64,000 nt of DNA. Source: Gammaproteobacteria bacterium (GTDB lineage: Bacteria > Pseudomonadota > Gammaproteobacteria > Ga0077536). Made by a program: the position numbers and the translations under genes. The DNA is taken from the NCBI GenBank assembly GCA_020849475.1, contig JADLGE010000033.1, positions 1 through 64,000 on the forward strand, in the 5' to 3' direction. The notes below the pieces were generated by a model, which saw only the letters and a program-made list of their open reading frames with translations, did not search any database and was not told the origin of the DNA. Below, in pieces: positions 8,701 to 16,652 of this stretch (position 1 is its first letter; every line of letters starts with the position of its first letter).

Positions 8701-10469
8701 CTGTCGTAGGTCGTCGATGCCAGCGGTCCGGCGCCGCAGAAGTTGCAGTCGCCACCGGTCACGGCGGAGATCAGGCCGACGCCCGCTTCAATCTGTGTGT
8801 TGTAGCTGCGGGTCTGCCCGAGTGCGTCGGTAATCGCGGTATAGGCGCCCTGGTAGTCGAACACCACGCGCTGGGCGCCGCCCGCATGTTCACTGACGAG
8901 GGCGCGACCGCGCGTGTCGTAATCCCAGTGCGCGTAGACGCTGCCACTTTCATCGACGATGTCAGTCAGGCCTTTGGGCCAATCCGGATCGTCATAGCGG
9001 TAGGCGCGCACGGGGTTGTTGTTACGGCTTGCGCCATCGTCCGCGCGGTCGTCGAGATCGGGATAGGTGACACGGATGAGATGACCCAGCCGGTCGTAGT
9101 CATAGACGTAGCGCCTGCCCGCCGGGTCGGTCATTTCGCGCAGGCGGCCGGCGGCGTCGTGAACAAACCGCAGACTGCGACCGAAGCGACCATGCACTGC
9201 GCTCAGCCGGCGCTGCTGGTCGTAGACAAGGTTCTCACGTCGACCACTGCGCGGGTCGTAGCGCAGGGTGAGCAGCAGGCGCGTGATGGTGCCGCGCGAG
9301 GCGCTGCGCGACGCTGGCAGGTCGAAGCGTTCGCGCACGTCATCGCCGTCGGTGTATTCGAACACATTGGCGCCAGCGAGCTGACGAAAGCGGCCGACGG
9401 TGAGCGCATCGCTGCCAAACTGCGTCTTGCCGGCCGGCTTGTTGAAAACAAGCACGCGGCCATCGGCGCGCGTCAGGCGCGCCGATTGGTCGCCGTTACG
9501 GGCGGTGGTGACGGTCAAGGTGGTGCTGTAGGCATGGCGCCAGCCGAGACCGATGTCACGATGCTCGGTCAGGAGGCTGTTGTAGTAGCGCACGAATGCC
9601 AACTCGCCATGCACCGTGCCGGCATAGTCCGCTTCGCGCTGGTACTTGTTGCCGGTCACGGTGTTGACCGGGTTTGAACCGTTGGCCAGCGCCGGACATT
9701 CACCGCCAAGATTGGCGCCCTCGTTGAGGCCGCCGGTCGCCTTGCAACTTTGCGCGCCGCTCGGACGACCGAGCAGATCTTCGAACACCAACTGACGATC
9801 GTTGTCGCACAGGTTGTGGCCCGGTTCATAGGTCACGCTGAACGGCACGACGGCGCGACGCAGGAACCAATCGATGTCGGCCTGTTTGCCGCAGGCTGAC
9901 ACGCCCTGACAGTACACCCGCTCACACAGTCCTTTGATCAGCGGGCCAGGCTCATGCAGGATGCCTACCGCCGGTTCGTAGACGAGACCGGCATGCAGCG
10001 AAATGGAGGCGCCGGTGTGATAGACCGCGCCTTCGCCGTTGGAGCAGTTGCGCGGAAAGTTGCCGAACTCGAACAGCGGTTCGGTGTACAGGTGGGTGTC
10101 GATTTCGCCGTCGCGATTGGGGTCGGGGTCGAATTCGACGGTCATGCCCGGCAGTGCCTCGGTCAGCCCGGTGCTGAACCGGCGCTGGGCCTTGTCGAGC
10201 AGTGGGCCGCGTGTGATGGCGTATTGGTCGGCGGCCAGGAATGCTTCGTCGACCGACGGGTAATAGCCCCACAGCACCGCATTGGGCGACGGCGGCGTGT
10301 TCTGGCCGGACACGCGCGCGGCCCATGCTTCCTTGGGCAGCGTATTCGACGGGCTTGCCGCCTGCGCGTGGCCCGTGCCCAGACTTGCGCTCACCATTGC
10401 CACCGCCATCACGCTCCTGCCGTACGCGCGCCAAAACGCCGCGACGCACGCAAACATCCTTGTCTGCAT
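5703..10469 (-). CDS. Secreted RHS-repeat polymorphic toxin with C-terminal phospholipase A2-like module
   Basis: A 1588-residue protein. Residues 1 to about 37 form a Sec signal peptide ending near HAQA. A Cys-containing N-terminal domain runs to about 270, followed by a DUF6531-type start (NPVNTVTGNKYQREADY) and many YD/RHS repeats (YDARG, YDAAG, YDSLG types) to about 1400. The RHS core has the paired Asp motifs ESDPIGI and PVRFVDPLGLA that in known RHS proteins mark self-cleavage. The variable tip then holds CCKTHDECYGTC (His1512-Asp1513), the secretory PLA2 catalytic signature CCxxHDxCY, with about eight further Cys for disulfides. The last 250 bases are poorer in GC (89/180 counted at 5761-5940). 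The next gene is a probable immunity protein. There are no VgrG/PAAR genes nearby, so Sec export rather than type VI is suggested. Confidence 0.9.
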   Translation of the reverse strand: MQTRMFACVAAFWRAYGRSVMAVAMVSASLGTGHAQAASPSNTLPKEAWAARVSGQNTPPSPNAVLWGYYPSVDEAFLAADQYAITRGPLLDKAQRRFSTGLTEALPGMTVEFDPDPNRDGEIDTHLYTEPLFEFGNFPRNCSNGEGAVYHTGASISLHAGLVYEPAVGILHEPGPLIKGLCERVYCQGVSACGKQADIDWFLRRAVVPFSVTYEPGHNLCDNDRQLVFEDLLGRPSGAQSCKATGGLNEGANLGGECPALANGSNPVNTVTGNKYQREADYAGTVHGELAFVRYYNSLLTEHRDIGLGWRHAYSTTLTVTTARNGDQSARLTRADGRVLVFNKPAGKTQFGSDALTVGRFRQLAGANVFEYTDGDDVRERFDLPASRSASRGTITRLLLTLRYDPRSGRRENLVYDQQRRLSAVHGRFGRSLRFVHDAAGRLREMTDPAGRRYVYDYDRLGHLIRVTYPDLDDRADDGASRNNNPVRAYRYDDPDWPKGLTDIVDESGSVYAHWDYDTRGRALVSEHAGGAQRVVFDYQGAYTAITDALGQTRSYNTQIEAGVGLISAVTGGDCNFCGAGPLASTTYDSNGQRNLITDHAGNVTDFDYSADGLQLRKSEGGGVEQRITTTSWDAEWRLPEVVTIADGAGRVLRRTTNEYWGAQLKRRVEEDLLAGAAARITSYEYFGEADANDPRIGLVKSVDGPRSDVLDVTSYDYDPLTGNLLSVTDALGHVTRYTAHDSEGRVLHEVDANGIETHYQYDARGRMLSRTVDGAETRMQYDARGLLTNATFADGATQGYAYDAAQRLVRVENSAGVAVEYSLDALGNRIEERYLDSAGAVVNRHTRIYNRHNQLEQLIGAAGQTTTFRYDVNGRLQTIVDPRGGGLSASREYDSLGRDSASVDNLGAVTRSRYDLSDEIIAVTDPRGLITTYRRDGFGNVLETVSPDAGRSRDAYDAAGNRVRHVYQQQAGVDIAIGYEYDALNRTTKVDYPNDPDVIYGYDEGPPARHGVGRLTSMQDASGITTMDYDARGNLRRRLLTSAKGSFELNYEVDTGGHVTQLRYPGALVVNLAYDEAGRVSAVRANRGATSIPIASQIAYHALGGVAELHFGNGLTETRQYDAAGRLAAINSSSASLPSYQFPRYDAADNLLRMDGAFVDKGSVRADIRNFGYDAANRLIAEDSSLLGARRRYGYDANGNRAVYEVSNLAGALLRRERFSVEAGSNRIHGIAPRADDYDAAGNMTREVRALAEPASAATATPSALIMSYNDAGRLRRTTTVAGSGILDAVYNGLGQRAMRTSDSGVRSPDVFIYGQRGELLSAVIRDDLGKIRYQNYVWLDDRPVAEVVVIPSQSAVRVNYIHVNQVNQALYMTGASGGLSWSSKAGDAFGKDSSAVGDPDGDGVVERPTIGGVFAGQVMDVPYVSNGFRDYAPGLGRYVESDPIGIYGGINTFSYAGNNPVRFVDPLGLAGGPGGGNHAGGNVGTCGSGANEPFVPDNPFGFPFSKCCKTHDECYGTCNMPKSTCDGDFKACLRKACRSTSSYFTYEICIRIAYDYGTAVERLGEPAYVLAQKAACNQPPCNKETK

Positions 10470-10548
10470 TGCCTCATCCCTCGGTCTTCAATACGCCCAT
10501 GCCCGCGGCGGGATGCGGCGCTTGAACGCGCGCCACGCCGCGGAAGTC

Positions 10549-10571
10549 GGGCCGGCGATCCTTGCCGGCCC
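10549..10571. other. GC-rich perfect hairpin in the RHS upstream region
   Basis: A 9-bp stem (CGGGCCGGC/GCCGGCCCG) with a 7-base loop, about 80 bases before the RHS start and about 130 bases after the Sel1 gene stop. No T-tract follows on either strand. It could be a 3' hairpin of the Sel1 transcript or a leader structure for RHS. The rest of 10470-10703 shows nothing I recognise. Confidence 0.4.
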
Positions 10572-10703
10572 GTGGCTGTCGACATCACCGGATGCCGCAG
10601 CCGGGATTCAGGCTAGACCTTGGGCGCGCCGGGCGCACACCGAAAGCGGGTCAGGAGGGAGATAGGAGGACGGGAATTTTTCCCGAGCGCGGGCGCCGTC
10701 GCC

Positions 10704-11789
10704 TCAGGGTGCGAGCATCGCACTGTGGGCTCGCGGCGCGTCGTAGCCCCGTGCGCGTTTGTCGGCCTCGGCCTTTTGCGCATTGCTGAGCGCCGACCCG
10801 AGTTCGGCAAGGTTGGCGGCCGCCAGCCCCTGGTCGCGTGTCGCGGCGACGCTGAACAGGGCATAGGCCTCGACCGGGTCTTTCTGCACGCCACGCCCGA
10901 CGGCGTAGAGGTAACCAAGATTGAGCGCCGCCTCGCCACTGCCTTGCGCCAGCGCCTGGCGGTACCACTGCACCGCGCGGGACAGATCCTGTGGCCAGTT
11001 GACGCCTGCTTCGTAGAGCATGGCCAGGCTCAGTTGCGCCGGCAGCGAGCCCGCCTCGGCGGCGCGCTCGTACAGCACGCGCGCCATGTCGGCATTGGCG
11101 CCGATGCCTTGCCCGAGGCGATACAGCCGGGCGAGATTGTAGGTGGCCGGCAAATAGCCCAGCGCCGAGGCGCGCTGATAGGCCGCCACCGCTTCGTTCC
11201 AGGACTGCGCGCGGCCGCGGCCGCGCTCATACATGCGGCCGATGGCAAAAATCGCTTCTTCAGCATTCTGCTCGGCGGCGCGATGGAACCACGCGTAGGC
11301 GTCGTTATCGCTGCGGCTGACGCCGCGGCCGTGGTAGTACATGCGGCCGAGTTGCAGCTGGCCCTCGACATCGCCGTGCTCGGCGTAGGTTTCGAGGCGC
11401 CGCACGGCGGCCGGCATGCCATGCAGGGCCGCAAGTCCGAACCAGTGCCGGGCCTGGGCTTTGTCTTTCTTGTTGCTGGCACGCTCGTCGAAGGCCTGCG
11501 CCAGGCGCAACTCGGCCGGACCGTGGCCCTGTTCGGCGCTCTTGTGATACCAGTCGAGCGCCTGGGTGGTGTCGCGCGCCACCCCTTTACCGCGTTCATA
11601 CATACCGGCCAGCGCGAACTGCGCGCGCGCATCGCCCTGCGCGGCGAGCGTCAGAAAGGTATTGAGAGCCTGCTCCCGACGGCCGTCGGCATAGGCTTTG
11701 TCGGCATCTTCGTAGTCGCCCGCCCACAGCATGGGCGCGCCCAAGGCAAGTACAATCGCCAGCCAGCCTTGTCGAATCAGCCACTTCAT
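10704..11789 (-). CDS. Sel1-like repeat (SLR) protein, exported
   Basis: A 361-residue protein starting at MKWLIRQGWLAIVLALG, a signal peptide with cleavage near AMLWAG; longer upstream reading frames run through the divergent promoter and lack this logic. The mature part is about seven to eight Sel1 repeats of about 36 residues (for example AGMYERGKGV, GRMYYHGRGV, GRMYERGRGR, ARLYRLGQGI, GYLYAVGRGV), an alpha/alpha solenoid that usually serves protein-protein contacts in the periplasm or envelope. It is divergent from the VanZ-like gene (58-base gap) and lies upstream of, and codirectional with, the RHS gene 234 bases away. Partner unknown. Confidence 0.88.
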   Translation of the reverse strand: MKWLIRQGWLAIVLALGAPMLWAGDYEDADKAYADGRREQALNTFLTLAAQGDARAQFALAGMYERGKGVARDTTQALDWYHKSAEQGHGPAELRLAQAFDERASNKKDKAQARHWFGLAALHGMPAAVRRLETYAEHGDVEGQLQLGRMYYHGRGVSRSDNDAYAWFHRAAEQNAEEAIFAIGRMYERGRGRAQSWNEAVAAYQRASALGYLPATYNLARLYRLGQGIGANADMARVLYERAAEAGSLPAQLSLAMLYEAGVNWPQDLSRAVQWYRQALAQGSGEAALNLGYLYAVGRGVQKDPVEAYALFSVAATRDQGLAAANLAELGSALSNAQKAEADKRARGYDAPRAHSAMLAP

Positions 11790-11847
11790 ATTCTCGATAG
11801 CGGCCGCGCGCCGCCCGCGCTCCACCGTCATGCAGTCAGGACCAGCG

Positions 11848-12231
11848 ATGCTTCTCAAATTTCTGAACCAGATCCCCGCGCCTGCCTGGCGCCTGCTGGC
11901 ATGGCTGGGGGTGGCCGTGGTGCTGTGGGTGTCGCTGATCCGGATCTCGCAGAACATCGGTTTCGCGCAGGCCGACAAGCTCGTGCACATGAGCATGTAT
12001 GCCAGCCTCATGCTGTGTTTCAGCCGCGGCTATGCACGGCGCCTGTGGCCGCGCGTCGCGCTGAGTCTCGCCGTGATGGGCGCCAGCGTCGAATATCTGC
12101 AAAGCCTCACGCCCTACCGCAGCGCCTCGCTCGAGGACGAAATTGCCAACCTCCTCGGCATCTCGATTATGCTTTGGCTGGTGCGGCGCGCACCCGATTC
12201 CGCGCCGGCGAACGCCCCTCGAAATCCGTAG
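11848..12231 (+). CDS. VanZ-like family membrane protein
   Basis: A 127-residue protein with about four hydrophobic helices. The pattern ADKLVHMSMYASLMLCFSRG (acidic-K-hhH followed by a membrane helix) and the later SVEYLQSLTPYRSASLEDEIANLLG match the VanZ-like family (compare Q-x4-R-x4-D-x2-N-x2-G). I chose the ATG at 11848, preceded by AGGA at a 7-base spacing; an in-frame ATG at 11830 is possible. It is divergent from the Sel1 gene and 12 bases ahead of the CoA-transferase, so probably first in the 11.8-16.5 kb operon. Despite the name, this family is not tied to glycopeptide resistance outside van clusters. Confidence 0.82.
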   Translation: MLLKFLNQIPAPAWRLLAWLGVAVVLWVSLIRISQNIGFAQADKLVHMSMYASLMLCFSRGYARRLWPRVALSLAVMGASVEYLQSLTPYRSASLEDEIANLLGISIMLWLVRRAPDSAPANAPRNP

Positions 12232-12243
12232 CAGCAACACGAC

Positions 12244-13449
12244 ATGAGCACATCCCCTCCCGACCGCCGGCCGCTGGCCGGCATGCGCGTCATCGAAGCC
12301 GGCCAACTGCTGGCGGGGCCCTTCACCGGCACCATCCTTGGCTATTTCGGCGCCGAGGTGATCAAGGTCGAGCCGCCCGACGGCGGCGACCCGATACGCG
12401 GCTGGCGTGAAATGCGCAACGGCACCTCGCTGTGGTGGGCGAGCCTCGCGCGCAACAAGAAATGCGTGACCTTGGACTTGCGCACCGAGCGCGGCCGCGC
12501 CCTGCTCGGCGACCTTGCCGCGCGCGCCGACGTGTTCGTCGAGAACTTCCGACCCGGCATCATGGAGAAATGGGGCCTGGGGCCGGACGCCCTCAAGGCG
12601 CGCAATCCGGGCCTCATCTATACGCGCATTTCGGGCTACGGCCAGACTGGCCCCAACGCGCCCAAGGCCGGCTTCGCCTCGGTGTGCGAGGCCTATGGCG
12701 GCTTTCGTTACGTGAACGGTTTCCCCGGCGAAGCACCGGTGCGGCCCAATCTGTCCATCGGCGACACGCTGGCCGGCATTCATGCCGCACTCGGCGTGCT
12801 GCTGGCCTACATCGGTCGCCAGCAGGACGGTCTCGGCCAGGTGGTGGACGTCGCCATCTTCGAAGCCATCTTCAATCTCATGGAAGGTGTGATCCCGGAA
12901 TACGACGGCAACGGCGTCATCCGCCAGCCGTCGGGCTCGACCCTGACCGGCATCGTGCCGTCCAACACCTACCGCTGCGCCGACGGCAAGCTCATTGTCA
13001 TCGGCGCCAATACCAACCCGATGTTCAAGCGCCTGGTCGAGGCGATGGGCAAGCCCGGCATGGCAGGCGACCCACGGCTGGCCGACAACGCCGGCCGCGT
13101 GCGCCACCAGGATGAAGTGGACGGCGCCGTGCAGCAGTGGACGAGCTCCATGAACGCCGCCGCCGCCCTCGCCATCCTCGACGAGGCCGGCGTCGCGGCC
13201 GGCCCCATCTACGATGCGCGCGACATGTTCGAAGACCCGCACTACCGCGCACGCGGGCTGTTCCAGGAAGTCACCATCGACGGCCAGCCGCTCAATATCC
13301 CGGCCATCGTGCCGCTGCTCGAACGCACCCCCGGCAAGACCGACTGGCCGGGCCCCAAGCTCGGCGCCTACAACGACGCGGTGTACGGTGAACTGCTGGG
13401 GCTCGACGCCGCGGCCATCGCCGAACTCAAGACGGCAGGTGTCATTTGA
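12244..13449 (+). CDS. CaiB/BaiF (family III) CoA-transferase
   Basis: A 401-residue protein of standard family III length. The N-terminus (LAGMRVIEAGQLLAGPF...GAEVIKVEPPDGGDPIRGW) is the nucleotide-binding Rossmann half typical of the family. LSIGDTLAGIHA places the catalytic Asp at about residue 174, which forms the acyl-anhydride intermediate. It transfers CoA between organic acids, in the cytoplasm, by an ordered mechanism without a covalent enzyme-CoA. The donor and acceptor are not predictable. Its stop overlaps the next gene's TTG start, so expression is coupled to the AIG2-like protein. Confidence 0.92.
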   Translation: MSTSPPDRRPLAGMRVIEAGQLLAGPFTGTILGYFGAEVIKVEPPDGGDPIRGWREMRNGTSLWWASLARNKKCVTLDLRTERGRALLGDLAARADVFVENFRPGIMEKWGLGPDALKARNPGLIYTRISGYGQTGPNAPKAGFASVCEAYGGFRYVNGFPGEAPVRPNLSIGDTLAGIHAALGVLLAYIGRQQDGLGQVVDVAIFEAIFNLMEGVIPEYDGNGVIRQPSGSTLTGIVPSNTYRCADGKLIVIGANTNPMFKRLVEAMGKPGMAGDPRLADNAGRVRHQDEVDGAVQQWTSSMNAAAALAILDEAGVAAGPIYDARDMFEDPHYRARGLFQEVTIDGQPLNIPAIVPLLERTPGKTDWPGPKLGAYNDAVYGELLGLDAAAIAELKTAGVI

Positions 13450-13874
13450 GCGCAGACGACGCCGCCAGCCGGCTGTTCGTCTATGGCACGCTCATGATGC
13501 CGGCGGTGCTGCACGCGGTGTGCGGCCGTCCCTTGGCGAGCGGCGCCGCAACGCTGGCCGACTTCGCCCGCTATCGCCTGCGCGGTCGCGTCTATCCGGC
13601 CATCATCGGCGAGCGTGGCGCGTCGACCGCTGGCCTCGTGTGTGAAGGTCTGGACGATGCGCTGTGGCAGCGTCTCGATGCATGGGAAAGCCCGCTCTAC
13701 CAGCGTCAGGCCGTGACCATCCACGATGCGATGGGCCATGGCCGCCATGCCCACACCTATGTGCTGGCCGCTGCGCACCATGCTGAAATCGAACGCAGCG
13801 CGTGGTCGCCCGAGGAATTTGCACAACTGCATCTGCCCGCCTACCTCGCGCGCTGGACCGGCGCCACGCCGTGA
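13446..13874 (+). CDS. Gamma-glutamylcyclotransferase (AIG2-like) family protein
   Basis: A 142-residue protein starting at TTG in the TTGA overlap with the CoA-transferase stop. LFVYGTLMMPAVL near the N-terminus is the YGTL substrate-pocket signature of the cyclotransferase fold, and ALWQRLDAWESPLYQRQAV contains the expected acidic residue of AIG2-like proteins (E in the LD-x-WE-x-P-x-Y context). Members release 5-oxoproline from gamma-glutamyl compounds, but many relatives are uncharacterised. Its end overlaps the DUF488 gene. Cytoplasmic. Confidence 0.85.
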   Translation: MSADDAASRLFVYGTLMMPAVLHAVCGRPLASGAATLADFARYRLRGRVYPAIIGERGASTAGLVCEGLDDALWQRLDAWESPLYQRQAVTIHDAMGHGRHAHTYVLAAAHHAEIERSAWSPEEFAQLHLPAYLARWTGATP

Positions 13875-14407
13875 TCTTCAGCGTCGGCCACAGCAATCTC
13901 AGCGCCCAGGCGTTTGTGACGCTGCTGCGCGCCTTCGACATCGCCCTGCTGGTCGACGTGCGCCGTCAACCGCGCTCGCGCCGCCATCCGCACTTCGAAC
14001 GCAGCGCGCTCGCCGAGCTGCTCGGCAGCGCCGGCATCGAATACCAGTGGTGGGGCGAGGCGCTCGGCGGTCATCGCTCGCCGCGTGCCGACTCGCCCAA
14101 TTTCGCGCTCACCGACACCGCCCTGCGTGGCTATGCCGATCACATGCTCGGCGCGGAATTTCGCGATGCAGCCGACGCGCTGGCGCGCCTTGCACTCACG
14201 CGCCGCGGCGCCTTCATGTGCGCCGAAGCGGATTATCGCCATTGCCATCGCCAGCTGCTGGCCGATCAGCTGCTGCGCGCAGGCCTTATGGTCGAGCACA
14301 TCGTCAGCGCCGGCCACAGCGTGCCGCATATTTTCCATGCCGCACTCGGCGACGCCTGCGAGCCACCGGTTTACAATAGGCGCGCGCAAGGCGATCTGTT
14401 CGCCTGA
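13871..14407 (+). CDS. DUF488 family protein
   Basis: A 178-residue protein. I chose the GTG at 13871, which overlaps the preceding stop (GTGA) and places the family's hallmark start, IFSVGHSNLSAQAFVTLLRAFDIALLVDVRRQPRSRR, at the N-terminus. The later segments MCAEADYRHCHRQLLADQL and an R-x-Q-x-D-LF tail are also standard for DUF488. The biochemical role is not established for the family; nucleic-acid-related roles have been proposed from context. It is the third translationally coupled gene after the CoA-transferase. Confidence 0.88.
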   Translation: MIFSVGHSNLSAQAFVTLLRAFDIALLVDVRRQPRSRRHPHFERSALAELLGSAGIEYQWWGEALGGHRSPRADSPNFALTDTALRGYADHMLGAEFRDAADALARLALTRRGAFMCAEADYRHCHRQLLADQLLRAGLMVEHIVSAGHSVPHIFHAALGDACEPPVYNRRAQGDLFA

Positions 14408-14447
14408 CACTTGAACCAGCACCAGACATCTGACCTTGGGGGATACC

Positions 14448-15044
14448 ATGGCTCTTCGCGACCACATCATGGCGCTCGACATTCCTTTGCCCAGCCGCGA
14501 GGAACTGCCGGAGGATCTGCAGAAATATTTTTCGGTCTGCGACAAGAAGCTCGGCATGGTGCCCAATGTGCTGGCCGCCTACAGCCACGACGCCGAACAG
14601 CTGCGCACCTTCTCGCGCTTCTACAACGCGCTGATGTTCGGCGAGTCCGGCCTGTCCCATCTCGAGCGTGAAATGATCGCGGTGGTGGTGTCGTCGCAGA
14701 ACCACTGCTTTTACTGCCTGACCGCCCACGGCGCGGCGGTGCGCGAATATTCGGGCGACCCCGCGCTCGGCGAATTGATGGTGATGAATTTCCGCGCCGC
14801 CGAGCTGTCGCCGCGCCATGGCGCGATGCTGCATTTCGCCGCCAAGCTCACCCTCCATTGCGATGAAATCGACGAACCGGATCGCCAGGCGCTGCGCGAC
14901 GCAGGCTTCAGCGAAAAAGACATCTGGGACATCGCCAACGTGGCGGCCTTCTACAACATGACCAACCGCGTGGCGAGCGCCGTCGATATGCAACCGAACA
15001 AGGAATATCACGGCAAGCATCGCGTCCCGACCGCCAAGTCCTGA
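14448..15044 (+). CDS. AhpD-like / carboxymuconolactone decarboxylase-family peroxidase-related protein
   Basis: A 198-residue protein from the ATG at 14448, preceded by a GGGGGA ribosome site. The motif E75-x11-C87-x2-C90-x3-H94 (REMIAVV...NHCFYCLTAH) is exactly the AhpD redox signature, in which the two Cys and the Glu/His relay give alkyl-hydroperoxide reducing activity. The overall layout (LPEDLQKYF...KLGMVPNVLAAYSHDAEQL) fits the TIGR01926-type peroxidase-related enzymes. Likely cytoplasmic oxidative defence. It sits between DUF488 and the PBP4-type gene with short gaps (40 and 34 bases), probably in one operon. Confidence 0.9.
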   Translation: MALRDHIMALDIPLPSREELPEDLQKYFSVCDKKLGMVPNVLAAYSHDAEQLRTFSRFYNALMFGESGLSHLEREMIAVVVSSQNHCFYCLTAHGAAVREYSGDPALGELMVMNFRAAELSPRHGAMLHFAAKLTLHCDEIDEPDRQALRDAGFSEKDIWDIANVAAFYNMTNRVASAVDMQPNKEYHGKHRVPTAKS

Positions 15045-15078
15045 GCGCCCCGCGCCGCCTATTCGGAACTCCGTAAGC

Positions 15079-16527
15079 ATGAAGTTTTTACGCGCCACCG
15101 CGCTGGCGGTGGCTTGCGTCCTCCTGACTGTACCGCCACTGGCGAGCGCTGCCGCCAGCGGCCTGCCCGACGCGGTGCAGAAGGTCATGACGCGCCACAA
15201 GATCCCGGCCAGCGCCGTCAGCATCGAAGTGCAGGCGGTCGACGAAAGCACTCCGCGTCTCGCCCTCAATGTCGATACGCTGCGCAATCCGGCCTCAACC
15301 GCCAAGGTCGTCACCACCTGGACCGCGCTCGACATGTTCGGGCCGACCTACACCTTGCCGACCCGCATCTTCACCAACGGTCAGATTGCCGGCGATACTT
15401 TGAAGGGCGACCTCATCATCAAGGGCTACGGCGATCCCTTCCTCGTGATCGAGGATTTCTGGGCGCTGGTCGGCCAGATTCGCCGCTCAGGCATCCGCCA
15501 TATCGATGGCGACATCATCATCGACGACAGCGAATTCATGGTCGAGGAAGACGACCCGGCGGCCTTCGACGGCAAGGGCGACGCGCTCTACAACGTGCTG
15601 CCGAACGCCATGATGGTAAATTTCAAATCCATCGATTTCGTGTTCGATGCCAACCCCGCTACCGGCAAGGTCGACATCAGCACCGTGCCCGAGCTCGCCA
15701 ATCTCGACATCGTCAACCACATCAAGCTCACCAACGGCCCGTGCAAGGGCAACAGCCTGACCGCCGCCTTGCATCCGGTCGCGTCCGGTGCGGCGATGGG
15801 CACCGAGCAGATTGAATTCGGCGGCCAGATGCCGGCGCGCTGCGATCGCTTTCAGACCTCGCGCGCCATCATGACGCCACCGGCCTACACCTACGGCGCC
15901 TTCAAAGCGCTGTGGCAGCAATGGGGCGGCACGGTCAAAGGCGGCTTTCGCGTCGAAGCCAAGCCGCCCAAGGCGCGCGCGCTCCTGACCTGGCAATCGC
16001 GACCGCTGGCGGAAATCATTCGGCCGCTCAACAAGTGGAGCAACAACCTCATGGCGCGCATGCTGCTGTTCAGCATCGGCGCCAAGGACAACGCCCGTCC
16101 CGTCACCCGCGCGCAGGGTGAAGCGACCCTGCTCAAGCACCTGCAATCGCGCGGCCTCGACGTGACCGGCATCGTCCTCGACAACGGCTCGGGTTTATCG
16201 CGCACCACACGCGTGTCGTCACGCTTCATGACGGCGCTGCTGCGTCAGGCCTGGCATTCACCCCATATGCCGGAGTTCATGGCGTCTCTGTCGATTGCCG
16301 GCGTCGACGGCACCATGCGGCGACGCTTTCGCACCGGCGCCGAACGCGGCCGCATGCATCTCAAGACCGGCAGCCTGCAGAACGTCTCAGCGGTGGCCGG
16401 CTACGTGCATGCGCAGAACGGCAAGACCTATGTGGTCAACGTGATGGTCAATTACACCAACGCCAATTACGGCATCGGCACGGAACTGCAGAACGCGCTG
16501 TTGTCGTGGGTGTATAAACAACCATAG
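15079..16527 (+). CDS. dacB: D-alanyl-D-alanine carboxypeptidase/endopeptidase (PBP4 type, peptidase S13)
   Basis: A 482-residue protein with a signal peptide (cleavage near ASAAA, about residue 25), periplasmic. The three penicillin-binding motifs are intact: S73-TAK76 (SxxK), S321-NN (SxN) and K429-TG (KTG). Long insertions between SxxK and SxN match class C low-mass PBPs such as E. coli DacB. It should trim pentapeptides or cleave cross-links in peptidoglycan and be a beta-lactam target. Last gene of the plus-strand operon; a family B inverted repeat pair follows 35 bases after the stop. Confidence 0.93.
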   Translation: MKFLRATALAVACVLLTVPPLASAAASGLPDAVQKVMTRHKIPASAVSIEVQAVDESTPRLALNVDTLRNPASTAKVVTTWTALDMFGPTYTLPTRIFTNGQIAGDTLKGDLIIKGYGDPFLVIEDFWALVGQIRRSGIRHIDGDIIIDDSEFMVEEDDPAAFDGKGDALYNVLPNAMMVNFKSIDFVFDANPATGKVDISTVPELANLDIVNHIKLTNGPCKGNSLTAALHPVASGAAMGTEQIEFGGQMPARCDRFQTSRAIMTPPAYTYGAFKALWQQWGGTVKGGFRVEAKPPKARALLTWQSRPLAEIIRPLNKWSNNLMARMLLFSIGAKDNARPVTRAQGEATLLKHLQSRGLDVTGIVLDNGSGLSRTTRVSSRFMTALLRQAWHSPHMPEFMASLSIAGVDGTMRRRFRTGAERGRMHLKTGSLQNVSAVAGYVHAQNGKTYVVNVMVNYTNANYGIGTELQNALLSWVYKQP

Positions 16528-16562
16528 GCGCGCGCTGTCGCCGCGAATTCATTTGCCTGTTT

Positions 16563-16633
16563 GAATGTCAGACTGAAGCCTGACCCACGGACGAAGCGGC
16601 GCACCTTGTGGGTCAGACTTCAGTCTGACATTC
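16563..16633. repeat. Family B inverted repeat pair
   Basis: GAATGTCAGACTGAAGCCTG followed by ACCCAC (16563-16588) faces its reverse complement, TGTGGGTCAGACTTCAGTCT and following (16607-16633), with an 18-base gap, so the pair can fold into one long hairpin. Each arm is itself nearly palindromic. It lies between the convergent dacB-type and aminotransferase genes and could act as a bidirectional terminator or REP/BIME element. Confidence 0.85.
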
Positions 16634-16652
16634 GAATGGGCGAGTGATCCCC

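Noticed and set aside
11790..12011. N-terminal extension of the Sel1 protein across the divergent VanZ-like gene
   Set aside because: It would overlap the VanZ-like coding sequence and bury a clear signal peptide at MKWLIRQGW.
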